64,000 bases of DNA. Source: an uncultured Stenotrophomonas sp. Lineage in GTDB: Bacteria > Pseudomonadota > Gammaproteobacteria > Xanthomonadales > Xanthomonadaceae. Positions 36,560-46,700 of this stretch are shown one piece after another (the first letter of the stretch is position 1; each line of letters starts with the position of its first letter). Under the pieces are notes generated by a model. That model searched no databases. It was not told the DNA's origin and saw nothing but the letters and a program-made list of their open reading frames with translations. Both the position numbers and the translations under genes were made by a program. The stretch lies in NCBI GenBank assembly GCA_913775725.1, contig CAJYNG010000025.1, positions 103,653 through 167,652 of the forward strand. Direction: 5' to 3'.

Positions 36560-39500
36560 TCAGGCATCGCTGTTGCCGGCATCGCGCAGCGCGCCCAGGA
36601 AGGCGCGTAGCGAGGCCGGTTTGATCGGCTTGGTCAGCACGCGGTAGCCACGCTCGCGTGCCATCCGCTTCAGTTCGTCGCGGCCGTCGGCGGTCAGCAA
36701 CGCACCCGGCAGCGGGTAGCCGGCGGCTTCGCGCAACGCCACCAGCGCATCCAGGCCATCCATGCGGTCGTGCAGGTGGTAATCCACCAGCATCACCTGC
36801 GGGCGCTCGGCGATCTTCTCCAGCGCCTGGTCAACGGTGGCAGCGGTGATCACCTGCACCTGCCAGCGGCCCAGCAACGCGCGCATGCCATCGAGGATCT
36901 CTTCGTCGTTGTCCACGCACAGCACGCGCAGGCCGGCCAGCGAATCGCTGCGCAATGGTGCGGTCACGGCCTGCATCGGCGTGGCCAGCTCGGTGTAGCC
37001 CGGCAGCGGCGCCACCCGCGGCAGGATGATCGAGAACATCGAACCACGGCCCACGCGACTGCGTGCGTTGAGACGATGATCGAGCAGGCGCGAGATGCGC
37101 TGGCAGATCGACAGGCCCAGCCCCAACCCCTGCTCACCCCAATCGAACGGTTGCTGGTAGCGGTGGAACTCGTCGAAGATCTGCCGCATGTGATGCTCGG
37201 GAATACCGGGGCCGGTATCCCATACCTGCAACTCCACCTCGTCACCGCGCTGGCGTACGGCCAGCACGATGCGGCCCTGGCGGGTGTAGCGCAGCGCATT
37301 GGCCATGAAGTTCTGCAGCACGCGGCGCAGCAGGCGGCGGTCACTGCGCACCCATGCCGGGCGCGCGAACAGGTCCAGGCGCAGGCCACGACCGGCGGCG
37401 ACCGGGGTGTACTGTGCGGCCAGCTCGCGCATCAGCGCGCTCACGTCGAACTCGCCGATCACCGGGTGCAGGCCGCCGGCATCCAGCCGCGATACATCCA
37501 GCAGGCCATCGAGCAGCTCTTCGGCGGCTCGCAGCGACGCATCCACGCGTTCGGCCAGATGCTTCTGTTCATCACTCACGTGATCACTGTCGCGCAGCGC
37601 GGAAGCAAACAGCCGCGCTGCATTCAACGGCTGCAACACGTCATGGCTGATCGCCGCCAGGAAGCGGGTCTTCGACTGCTGCGCGACCTCGGCCTCGTGC
37701 GAGCGCTCGGCCACGCGCTGTTCCAGCGTCTCGTTGGCCTCCAGCAGTGCTTTTTCCGCGTGCTTGTAGTCGGTGATGTCGTTGTAGCTGGTCACATAAC
37801 CGCCGCCGGGCAGCGCCTGGCCGCGCATCTCGATCACCTTGCCGTCGCTGCGGGTGCGCTCGAACACGTGCGGTGAACCGGCACGCATGTAGCCGATGCG
37901 GCGATTGATCTGCACCTCGATATCGCCCTCGCCCAGCTCGCCGCGCTCGGCGTTGTAGCGGATCAGGTCGGCCACCGGACGGCCCACATAGAGCATGCCG
38001 TCGGGGTAGCCGAACATGTCCTGGTAGCGACGGTTCCATGCGGTCAGGCGCATGTCCGGATCGACCACGCTGACACCGGCGCTGATGTTCTCCAGCGTGG
38101 TCGACAGGATCTCGCGGTTGAAGCGCAGCTCCTGCCCCGCTTCGTCCAGCACTGCCACCACTTCACCCAGGTCCATGCCCGACCCGCGCAACAGGCTGGT
38201 CAGCAGCAGGCGCGCCGATGCCGCACCAATCGATGCGGCCAGCAGCCGCTCGGTGAACTGTACCCAGGGACGGTCCGCAGGCGCCGAGGACTGAAGCTCG
38301 CGACCCAGCGACTGTGCCTGTTCGAAGAACGAACGCCGCGCATGGCGTTCGCCGACCACGCGCGAGGCCAGCGCCAGCAGGTCGCCCACATGCACGTGGC
38401 CGGGCCAGCCACCGGCCACCGACGGGCGCTCGGCATACGGGTCGAGAAAGGGCGCCGCGCGCAGGCGCTCGTCGACGCCCGGCCGCCAGCGCGCGGACAC
38501 CAGCATCATCGTCGCTGCATTGACCAGCAGCGACCAGAACGTGCCATGGGTCAGCGGATCCCAGCCGGTCATCCCGAACAGCTGCTGCGGGCGCAGCCAC
38601 TCGATGCCGAACGGGCCGTGCTGCACCCAGCCAGCATCGACCCAGCCGGCCATGGTCATCGCCGGCAGCAGCAGGGTGTACAGCCAGGTGGCGAAGCCCA
38701 GCAGCATGCCTACCTCGACGCCGCGACGGCTGGCGCCGCGCCAGTACAGGCCGCCGATCAGGCCGGGCGCGAACTGTGCCACCGCCGCGAACGCCATCAG
38801 GCCGTACGAGGCCAGCGTGCTGTCGTTGCTGCTGGTGCGGTAGTAGCTGTAGGCCATCAGCGCCAGCAGCAGGATCGCCAGGCGGCGGATCCACAGCACG
38901 CGCGAGGCGACGTCGGCGGCTTCCTGATGGTCACCGCTCCGACGCAGCAGCACCGGCATCACCAGGTCGTTGCTGACCATGGTGGCCAGCGCGATGGACG
39001 AGACGATGACCATGCCGGTGGCCGCCGAGAAGCCGCCCACATAGGCGATCAGCGCCAGCGCATTGCGGCCTTCGGCCAGCGGCAGGGCCAGCACCATCGA
39101 ATCGTCGGCAACGCTGCCGCCGGTGCCGAACAGGGTCACGCCCGCGGTGGCGATCGGCAGCACCATGCCCGAGATCAGCACCAGATAGCCACCGAACATC
39201 CAGCGCGCGCGGCGCACGTCGCGCACATCACCGCACTCGACCACGGCCACATGGAACTGGCGCGGCAGGCAGATGATGGCGAGGAAGCTGAGCAGGGTCT
39301 GCGAGATGAAGCCCACCGGCGGCAGGCCGGTGAACAGCGTATGCACCGACTCGACCACCGCATCGGTACGGTTGCTCAGCCACAGGTAGGCGAACACGCC
39401 CACGGCCAGCATCGCCAGCAGCTTGATCACCGATTCGAAGGCGATCGCCAGCATCATGCCGTGGTGATGCTCGGTGGCATCGACCTGGCGGGTACCGAAC

Positions 39501-40018
39501 AGGGTGGCGAACAACGCCATCAGCAGCGCCACGTACAGCGCCGGATCGGTGAAGAAGCCGGTCGGGCCGGTGTTGCCGGTCAGCACCTGCAGGCTCATCG
39601 CCACTGCTTTGTACTGCAGCGCCAGGTACGGAATGATGCCGATCAGCGCGATGATCGCCACCAGCGCCGCCAGCCGCCGCGAGCGGCCGAAGCGCGAGGA
39701 GATGAAATCGGCGATGGAGACCACGTTCTGGCTGCGCGCGATCAGCGCCAGGCGCTCGATGATGCGCCAGCCGAACAACAACAACAGCAGCGGGCCGATG
39801 TAGATCGGCAGGTAGCCCACGCCGTTGCGCACGGCGGTGCCGACCGCGCCGTAGAAGGTCCACGACGAGCAGTACACGGCCAGCGCCAGGCTGTAGACCA
39901 CCGGCCGCAGCCACGGCCGGTCGGGGTACATCGGCCGACGGTCACCCCACCACGCCACGCCGAACAGCAGCGCGGCATAGGCAACCGAGACCAGCAGCAG
40001 GATCCAGCTGGAGACCAC
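36560..40018 (-). CDS. crbS: Hybrid sensor histidine kinase with SSS transporter domain, CrbS-like
   Basis: Inner-membrane sensor of 1152 residues with a GTG start (VVSSWILLLVSVAYAAL). Domains in order: a 12-13-helix sodium:solute symporter module (1-530), a helical linker, PAS (about 650-750), HisKA with ISHDVLQPLNAARL and His792, HATPase with NALRYTRQGRIV and GLGLGLSICQRIS, and a C-terminal receiver with Asp1079 (MLVDYHLHDRMDG). This is the layout of CrbS/MxtR, which control acetate uptake and acs. Genes between it and crbR (RAYT, mntP) break the usual pairing, so they may be insertions. Confidence 0.9.
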   Translation of the reverse strand: MVSSWILLLVSVAYAALLFGVAWWGDRRPMYPDRPWLRPVVYSLALAVYCSSWTFYGAVGTAVRNGVGYLPIYIGPLLLLLFGWRIIERLALIARSQNVVSIADFISSRFGRSRRLAALVAIIALIGIIPYLALQYKAVAMSLQVLTGNTGPTGFFTDPALYVALLMALFATLFGTRQVDATEHHHGMMLAIAFESVIKLLAMLAVGVFAYLWLSNRTDAVVESVHTLFTGLPPVGFISQTLLSFLAIICLPRQFHVAVVECGDVRDVRRARWMFGGYLVLISGMVLPIATAGVTLFGTGGSVADDSMVLALPLAEGRNALALIAYVGGFSAATGMVIVSSIALATMVSNDLVMPVLLRRSGDHQEAADVASRVLWIRRLAILLLALMAYSYYRTSSNDSTLASYGLMAFAAVAQFAPGLIGGLYWRGASRRGVEVGMLLGFATWLYTLLLPAMTMAGWVDAGWVQHGPFGIEWLRPQQLFGMTGWDPLTHGTFWSLLVNAATMMLVSARWRPGVDERLRAAPFLDPYAERPSVAGGWPGHVHVGDLLALASRVVGERHARRSFFEQAQSLGRELQSSAPADRPWVQFTERLLAASIGAASARLLLTSLLRGSGMDLGEVVAVLDEAGQELRFNREILSTTLENISAGVSVVDPDMRLTAWNRRYQDMFGYPDGMLYVGRPVADLIRYNAERGELGEGDIEVQINRRIGYMRAGSPHVFERTRSDGKVIEMRGQALPGGGYVTSYNDITDYKHAEKALLEANETLEQRVAERSHEAEVAQQSKTRFLAAISHDVLQPLNAARLFASALRDSDHVSDEQKHLAERVDASLRAAEELLDGLLDVSRLDAGGLHPVIGEFDVSALMRELAAQYTPVAAGRGLRLDLFARPAWVRSDRRLLRRVLQNFMANALRYTRQGRIVLAVRQRGDEVELQVWDTGPGIPEHHMRQIFDEFHRYQQPFDWGEQGLGLGLSICQRISRLLDHRLNARSRVGRGSMFSIILPRVAPLPGYTELATPMQAVTAPLRSDSLAGLRVLCVDNDEEILDGMRALLGRWQVQVITAATVDQALEKIAERPQVMLVDYHLHDRMDGLDALVALREAAGYPLPGALLTADGRDELKRMARERGYRVLTKPIKPASLRAFLGALRDAGNSDA

Positions 40019-40049
40019 GCGTGCGTTTCCGTCGGGACAGGGGCCAGTA

Positions 40050-40217
40050 GATCACGACCGTTGGTCGTGAGGGTAGGTCACGAGGGTGGGTCACGACCGT
40101 TGGTCCGTCTGGTGGGTCACGACCGTTGGTCGTGACGGGGACATCCGTGCCCACTAACAGTGGGCACCTACCGGAAATCAATGGGCACCCACCAGGAAGC
40201 GGTGGGCACCTGCCAGG
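40050..40217. repeat. Cluster of mixed hairpin repeats
   Basis: tcacgaccgttggtcgtga stems (40052-40070, an incomplete copy at 40091-40110 and 40116-40135) are followed by gtgcccac...gtgggcac stems (40147-40168, then single arms at 40181-40192 and 40201-40210). They fill the 207-bp gap between the S46 peptidase gene and crbS. The tails with CTACC or CCACC resemble SMAG elements. Confidence 0.7.
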
Positions 40218-40225
40218 CACCGGCG

Positions 40226-42379
40226 TTATTGGGCCGGGACGCCCATTTCCTTCAGCAGCTCGGGCGCCGGGTAGACCTTGGCCAGCAGCCAGCGCAGGTA
40301 GCGCATGTCCACGTGCACGGCGCGCTTGTAGCGCGGGTCGAACCACCAGCTGGCGCTGACCGACTCCCAGTTGCTGTCGAAGTTCAGGCCGATCAGTTCG
40401 CCCTTGGCGTTGAGCACCGGCGAGCCCGAGTTGCCGCCGGTGGTATCCAGGTTGGTCAGGAAGTTGACCGTCTGGGTCTTCAGCGCCGGATCGGCGGTGC
40501 TGCCGAAGTCACCCTTGGCGATGGCGGCCAGCAGCGGCTTGGGTGCATCGAACGGATAGGCGTTGGTGTTCTTCTCGACGATGCCGGCCACGGTGGTCAC
40601 CGGCGAGTAGGTCACGCCATCACGCGGATGCAGCGCCTCCACCTTGCCGTAGCTGATGCGCAGGGTGCGGTTGGCATCCGGGTACACCGCGCGGCCCTGC
40701 TTGGCACGCCAAGCGAACAGCGCCTGCATGTAGGCCGGGCGCAGGCGCAGCTGCTCGCCTTCGCGGGTCTTGCTCTCGTTCTCGATGCGCAGCTGCGCGG
40801 CCACCAACGGGCCGGCCACGGCGATCAGCGGATCGGCAGCCAGCGCCTTGCCTTCGCGGGCGGCGGCGAAACGGGACAGGCGCTGCGCCTCGTCACCCAG
40901 CTGGGTGCCGGCGTACAGGGTGTCCAGGGCCTTGGACAGCTGGGCCGGGGTACGGCCGAAGGCGGCGTCGAACTCGGCCACGCGCTGCGCGTCCGGCAGC
41001 TGCTGGTAGCGGGTCAGCAGGGTGGTCAGCAGCGCCTTCTCGACCTCCGACGCGTAACGGCGCTGGACCTGCTTGAGCACGCCTTCGAGCATCGCCTGGT
41101 CGCGCTGCTGGAAACCGCTCTCGCGCTGCGCGTCCGGCTTCGCCGATTCGATGCGCAGGCGCTCCAGCAGCAGCGCAGAGCGCAGCAGCTGGCTCTGCGC
41201 GGCCATCTGGTCCAGCAGCAGGTCGCGCTCGCCCACCGCCGCACCCTGGGACAGGTTGGTCAGCAGCGCCTTGATGTCGCCCTGGTACTTGCGGTCGGTG
41301 GCAGCCAGCATCGCCGTCTCGTCGGCGGCACGCTGGGCTTTGGCGTCGCTGCGCAGCAGGCCTTCCAGTTCACCGGCGGCGCGTTTGCGGTTGTTCTTCA
41401 GCGACTGCAGCTGCGAGGCGTAGCGGGTGCGCGCCTGCGCATCCTTGGCGCTGGCGGCCTCGATGGTGTCGATCATCTGCTGGAACACCGACACGCGGCG
41501 CGGCAGCACGGTATCGATCTGGCCGGCAAATTCAGCGGCGGTGCGATGGCGGTAGGTGATGCCCGGGTACCCGGCCAGCATCGCGTAGTCGCCTTCCTTC
41601 GGGCCTTCCACCGACATCTGGAGGTGTGCCGGCGCCTGGTAGGGCACGTTGTCCTTGCTGTAGGCGGCCGGCTTGCCGTCCTTGCCCACGTAGGCGCGCA
41701 GCAGGGTGAAGTCGCCGGTGTGGCGCGGCCACATGAAGTTGTCGATCTCATCGCCGTAGTTGCCGATCGCACGCGGCGGCGCATACACCAGGCGCACGTC
41801 GCTCAGCTCCAGCTGGGCGATGCGGTAGAAGTCGGTGCCGTAATACATGTTGGCCACCGAGCAGCGCACGCTGCCGTCCTTCTCGCACTCGGCCACGATC
41901 TGCTTGCTGGCCGCATCGACGGCATCGAAGTAGGCACGGCCGGTCTTGCCACGGGCCTGTGCCAGCACCTGGTCGGTCACCTTGTCGAAGCCGACGGTGA
42001 CCAGCACGCGGAAGTCCGGGTTGGCCGGGCGCTCGTCGGCACGGTCCTTGGCGATGAAGCCACCATTGATCAGGTCGTGCTCGGGCGAGCTGTTGTACTG
42101 GATCACGCCCATCGCCACGTGGTGGTTGGTCAGCAACAGGCCGTCGGCGGACACGAACGAGCCGGTGCCGCCACCAGCACGCACCACCGCGCTCAGCGGC
42201 GGCGCGGTGACATTGGCCAGGTCGGCCGGATTGCCCTTGAAGCCTGCGGCCTGGAGCGGCTTGGCCAGTTCCGGCAGCTGGGTCGGCATCCACATGCCTT
42301 CATCGGCGTGGGCACCGGCGGCGAGGGTCAGGCCCAGGGCCAGGGCCAGGGCGGTGGGAAGGGCTTTGCGTGGTGACAT
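40226..42379 (-). CDS. S46 family dipeptidyl peptidase (DPP7/DPP11 type)
   Basis: Periplasmic serine exopeptidase of 717 residues from MSPRKALPTALALALGLTLA, with a signal peptide ending AHA. It releases dipeptides from peptide N-termini. The chymotrypsin-like catalytic residues are visible: TNHHVAMG (His), the Asp in the DEIDNFMWPRH region and GGNSGSPVLN with Ser651. The residue 18 after the catalytic serine sets the P1 preference in this family (Arg in the Asp/Glu-specific DPP11); here it is Ser669 (NFDSNWE), so a DPP7-like preference for hydrophobic P1 is more likely. That reading is inferred. Confidence 0.9.
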   Translation of the reverse strand: MSPRKALPTALALALGLTLAAGAHADEGMWMPTQLPELAKPLQAAGFKGNPADLANVTAPPLSAVVRAGGGTGSFVSADGLLLTNHHVAMGVIQYNSSPEHDLINGGFIAKDRADERPANPDFRVLVTVGFDKVTDQVLAQARGKTGRAYFDAVDAASKQIVAECEKDGSVRCSVANMYYGTDFYRIAQLELSDVRLVYAPPRAIGNYGDEIDNFMWPRHTGDFTLLRAYVGKDGKPAAYSKDNVPYQAPAHLQMSVEGPKEGDYAMLAGYPGITYRHRTAAEFAGQIDTVLPRRVSVFQQMIDTIEAASAKDAQARTRYASQLQSLKNNRKRAAGELEGLLRSDAKAQRAADETAMLAATDRKYQGDIKALLTNLSQGAAVGERDLLLDQMAAQSQLLRSALLLERLRIESAKPDAQRESGFQQRDQAMLEGVLKQVQRRYASEVEKALLTTLLTRYQQLPDAQRVAEFDAAFGRTPAQLSKALDTLYAGTQLGDEAQRLSRFAAAREGKALAADPLIAVAGPLVAAQLRIENESKTREGEQLRLRPAYMQALFAWRAKQGRAVYPDANRTLRISYGKVEALHPRDGVTYSPVTTVAGIVEKNTNAYPFDAPKPLLAAIAKGDFGSTADPALKTQTVNFLTNLDTTGGNSGSPVLNAKGELIGLNFDSNWESVSASWWFDPRYKRAVHVDMRYLRWLLAKVYPAPELLKEMGVPAQ

Positions 42380-42523
42380 GAGGCAATCCGGTACGACAGA
42401 ACAGCCCGGGACCATAGCCGCTGGGGCCGGATGGGGCAACGGCCGATGGTTGGGGCGGCGCGTTCATTAACGATGTTCGCCGCCTACAATCGATACTCCG
42501 TCACATGCGGTCAGGGAAGCGGC

Positions 42524-42793
42524 ATGATCTTCGGCATCGACCCGGGCACCCCTTATTCGCCGGTAAGCATTCACGAGACAGGTGGCAGTCGGCTGTTCCC
42601 TACTGCAGACGACGAACTACAGGCGCCTTCGGTTGTCAGCCATCCGGTGCACAGCCTGGCGAATTTCAAGCGCCGGATGGGCCCCTGCCGTCAGATCCGG
42701 CTGTGCGATCGAAGCTTCCGCTGCGAGGGACTGTTGCCGCCGGTACTAGGGGTGCGCAATCCATTGCCCCGTTTCTGGAGCTGCCACGCATGA
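42524..42793 (+). pseudogene. Hsp70 (HscC-like) remnant, deleted and truncated
   Basis: An open frame of 89 codons starting MIFGIDPGTPYSPVSI has the start of an Hsp70 nucleotide-binding domain (usual form MIFGIDLGTTNSLVSV), then LFPTADDELQAPSVVSHP, then jumps to SLANFKRRMGPCRQIRL, a part normally about 35 residues further on. It ends after a piece like the FRPEELSALVL helix. An internal in-frame deletion and loss of the remaining 500 or so residues are thus evident, and key phosphate-loop residues are changed (GTTN to GTPY). Its TGA overlaps the next gene's ATG by 4 bp. Confidence 0.7.
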
Positions 42794-43551
42794 GCGACGC
42801 ATCGCAACTGACCGAACGCACTGCCGCCGAGGACCTTGCCCACCGCATCATCGCCAAGGGCCAGCAATGCGATCCGGCAGCCTTCGCGCTGTGGTTCCAG
42901 CAGTGCCTGGAGCTGCAGAAGCTGACCGATTGCAAAGAACTGAAACTGGCAACATGGCGGCTGCTGATGGGCGGGAACGTGCCGTTGCAGAGCGCGAATT
43001 TCGAGCGGCTTGACGCACACTTCCAGTGGTACGACCGAGGCAACGTACGCGAATCCTACGACATGGCCGCCCATCGCCAGAACATGCACATCCGCTGGTT
43101 GCTGTTGCGAGGCAACGAGGTTGCTCTTGCTCGCTACATGCATCGCGATGATGCACCGGTTTCCGTGGCACAGGCCCGCGTGCGTGTAGCTCGGTTGAGT
43201 GGGCCCTGGCGACCACTACGCGCACGCTGGCAGGCGCGGTCAGCGCACACGCGACGCGAGATGCGCGACACTCTGCACTACCTGGTCGGCGAGCCCATCA
43301 TGTGGTTCGTGGTTCCGCCACCACCGTTGCAGCGCAAGCAGGTCCTGTTCTGGGCAGCAGCGGCCGGTAATCGGCTGCATTCAGCGCCGCGCCGCCGACG
43401 GCCCCTGTGGCAGCGTGTTGTCGTGGCACTGCTGTTGGCGTGCACCCTGTTGGGCGCCTTGGCGATAGCCCACAGGGCTTCTATCGCCAGCACCAGCGAT
43501 ACAAGGGGAGATCGCTTGGTACTACAGGCACCCGATGGAGCCAGTGCGTGA
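42790..43551 (+). CDS. Unknown protein with C-terminal membrane anchor
   Basis: Protein of 253 residues from MSDASQLTERTAAEDLAHRI. I recognise no domain. A soluble, charged N-terminal part (1-200, rich in Arg, Trp and His) is followed by one hydrophobic segment (209-227) and a short tail, so it is probably membrane-anchored with the N-terminal part in the cytosol. It overlaps the Hsp70 remnant by 4 bp. In Enterobacteria hscC is next to genes of membrane-anchored J-domain partners; no HPD motif is present here, so a similar role is only a guess. Confidence 0.55.
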   Translation: MSDASQLTERTAAEDLAHRIIAKGQQCDPAAFALWFQQCLELQKLTDCKELKLATWRLLMGGNVPLQSANFERLDAHFQWYDRGNVRESYDMAAHRQNMHIRWLLLRGNEVALARYMHRDDAPVSVAQARVRVARLSGPWRPLRARWQARSAHTRREMRDTLHYLVGEPIMWFVVPPPPLQRKQVLFWAAAAGNRLHSAPRRRRPLWQRVVVALLLACTLLGALAIAHRASIASTSDTRGDRLVLQAPDGASA

Positions 43552-43775
43552 GCAAGTGATCGGCAACGGTACTTACTGCGCATCACCCGTCAGTGCTTCT
43601 TGCAACGCTTCGCCCCGAAGGGACTCGACGCGCTGAGCCCGGTTCGGTGGATGCGGTCGTGATGGTCGCGCCGACACGGATGCAGGTCTACTGGGCGAAA
43701 GACCTTCATGCTCATCGAGGCCGTCTGCGCTGGCCTGACCGTGGATTACGGCAGCGCCGGGCCCGGCGCCACCGC

Positions 43776-43798
43776 AGCCACGCATGGCGTGGCTCTAC
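43776..43798. repeat. SMAG-like hairpin overlapping the tamB stop codon
   Basis: On the minus strand GTAGAGCCACGC-CAT-GCGTGGCT starts with the last base of the final tamB lysine codon; the TAG of its GTAG head is the tamB stop. The rest of 43552-43775 shows no recognisable gene. Confidence 0.75.
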
Positions 43799-46700
43799 TT
43801 CTCCCTTCGCCAGTTGATCGACCCACGGTTTTCCACCGTGCTCGACTCCACTTCCACGTCGAAGCCACGACGCAGCAGGTACTTCAGCGTGATCACCGAA
43901 CCGGCACCGACCAGCGACACGCCGTAGCCGACGTACAGCTTGGGCGAGATGTACTTGCCGACGCCGATCACCGAGCCGCCCAGCGCGCGCGACTGGCTCA
44001 CGCCGGCGTCGTCCAGGCCCAGCTTGGCGCCCAGCTGCGAAGCCAGCAGGCCGCTGCCGGCCGAGAGCGCCGCCGAAGCCGCATTGACCTGCTGGGTCTG
44101 GTCGCTGCTGGCACCGGTCAGGCTGCGGCCCAGCACCAGGTAGGCCAGTGCTTCGGACTGCGACATCGCCGGATCGGACCACACGTCCGCACGCGGTTGC
44201 TGCGCACGCCCGGTCACGTCGATGCCGGCAGTGACATCACCGATCCGGCGCTCGGCACGGATGTTGATGCGCGGGTCGGACACCGCGTTGTAGTTCCAGG
44301 TGAGGTTGCCACGGGTGATGGTCAAGTCCTGACCGTACGCCTTGTAGCGGCCACTCACTTCCAGGCCGCCGTTGGCGGTCATTTCGCGCCCAGGCTTGGC
44401 CCAGACCTGCATCTTGCCGGTCAGCGCGCCCTTCAGCCCGAAGCCGGTCATCTTCACCTTGTCGCCGAGGCTGACCACCAGGTCCATATCCAGCGGCGAA
44501 GTGCGCGACTCTTCCGGATCGGCCGGGTCCAGCACCACCACGTCTTCGGACACCGAGGTGCCGCGGTCCAGCCGTTCGATGTCGATGTCCGCTTCAGGCA
44601 CGTGCACGGTACCGCGCAGCTCCATTGCCGCCTTGGCCAGGGTGAAGTCGAGGTTGGGGTTGGCGACGATGCGCAGTTCGCTGGTGTTGGACAGCAGCAC
44701 GTTCTCGCCATGGATCTTCAGCTGCAGCGGCTGTGCATCACCGAACCACGACAGGCCACCGTCGACATACAGCGTGCCCTGGCCCGAGTTGGCCTGCGCG
44801 GTGATCTTGGCCGAACCATCAGGCTGGGCGACGAAGCTGCCCTTGCCCTGGTCGAAGGTCAGGCCCAGCGCCGGGAACTCACCCTTGAAGTTGCTCAGCT
44901 GCGCATCACCGCCCAGCGACGGCTGGCCACGCGTGCCACGCAGGCTGACGTGGCCTTCGATCAGGCCAGTCGGGCGCACGATGTCCGGCGAGAACAGCTC
45001 CAGCCAGTACAGCCGCGACATGTTGAGGTAGAGCTCGCCGTTCAACGGTGCGCTGGCTTCCCAGCCGGTCTGCATCCTGGCATCGACGAAGCCATTGCCC
45101 TGGAAACCCATGCCCAGGTAGCCCTTGATGCTGGCCGGGGTCATGTCGAGCTTCAGCGAGAACTGGTCATAGCGAACCAGTTCGCCACGGGTGGCATCAC
45201 CCACCGTGTTGCGGCTCTCGCCCAGACGCACGCCGCCCTCCTTCGAGCGCACTTCCACATGGCCTTCCCAGGCGTTGCCGCGCGGGCGGATCTGCGCGTC
45301 CAGGCTGACATCGCCGCGCAGGTAGATGCGACGGCCGGATTGCGGCGGCAACCACGGCTGCACCAGCGCCAGCGGCAGCGCATCACTGCGCACCACCAGG
45401 CCCTCGCGCGGCCAGTTCGCCTGTGCACACAACGCACCGCTGCTGGCGGCGGCCAGGCAGGCTTCGCCCAGCGTGTAGTTGCTGCCGTTGATCGCGAACG
45501 CCGCCGGTGCACGCAGCGACCAGGCATCGCCCTTCACCGGTGCGATGCGCAGCGTGGCCAGCTCGCCGCTCCACTTCGCACCCTGCTGGCGGACGCTGCC
45601 CTGCAGCTCGATCGCGCCCATCTCGTTGCGGGTCTGCGCCGCCAGGCGCAGGTTGGACACACTGCCCTGCGCATCCACGTTCAAGCGTTCCAGCAGCATG
45701 CCGGCGTTGACCTGCTGGCCCTGGATCGCCAACGTGCCGCTGTCGCCGCGCCATGGCAGATGGCCCTTGATGCTCACGCTCTCGGCGCCGTAGCCGTCCC
45801 AGTTGAGGTTGTTGCCGACCAGCTCGGCGGTGATGTCAGGCGCATCGCGCGGGCCTTTCACCTGTACCTGACCGCGCAGGCCGCCATCGGCGCCGGGCAG
45901 CAGGTCACTCAGCTGCAGTGGCTCGAAGCGTGCATCGATGTCGAGGCGATCACCGACCTTGCCCGAAGCGGTCACCCGGCTGCTGCCCAGCGACAGCTTC
46001 AGATCGCCCTGGCCCTGCGTGCCCTGCAGCGCGAACTTGCCCTGTGCGTCGAGGTTGCGCTGGCGCAGCACGCCCTTCAACGACGGCAGATCGACCGTGG
46101 CTTCCAGCGTGCCGGCGGTACCCGGCGGCGCGTTTGCCGGCGGCGGCAGCTGGCGTCCCTTGGAGGCCAGGTTGCCGGACAGACGACCGTTCCAGCCCGG
46201 CACGAAATAGCCGGGATCGAAATCTTTCAGCGTGGCCTTGGCATCCCAGTCCAGCTGCGGTGCCCAGGCCACCTGGCCTTCCACCTGCAACTGGCCACCC
46301 GGGGTCTGCGCCTGCAGTTGATGGATCGACGCGGCCTGGTCGTTGCCGCGCACATCGAAGTGCAGCTGCGCCTTCTGCGCGTCACGCTCGACCTCGGCGC
46401 GGCCGATCGCCGCCCAGGCCTTCAGGGTACCGGCCAGACCGAAGCGTGCTTCCTTCAGGGTCACCGGCACCGGCGCGCTGCCGGCGGTGTTCGGATCGGG
46501 CGCCGGTACGTAGGTCAGATCATGGGCGACCACCGAGAAGTTGAGCTTCTGCTGGTCTTCCTGGCTGAAGTCGGCGGTGCCCTCAAGCCGTGCTTCGCCA
46601 CCAAGGCCCTTCACCAGCAGCGGCGAGACCTTCAGTACCTGGTCCTGCAGCGACACCACCGACGGTGCCAGCTCCAGTTCCTGATCGCCCTGCTTCACCT

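Noticed and set aside
40050-40217. Regular repeats that resemble a small CRISPR array
   Set aside because: Units are self-complementary hairpins of unequal spacing and sequence, with no constant-length spacers and no cas genes.
42431-42523. Longer start for the Hsp70 fragment
   Set aside because: Residues before MIFGID do not resemble Hsp70, whose proteins begin at this motif.
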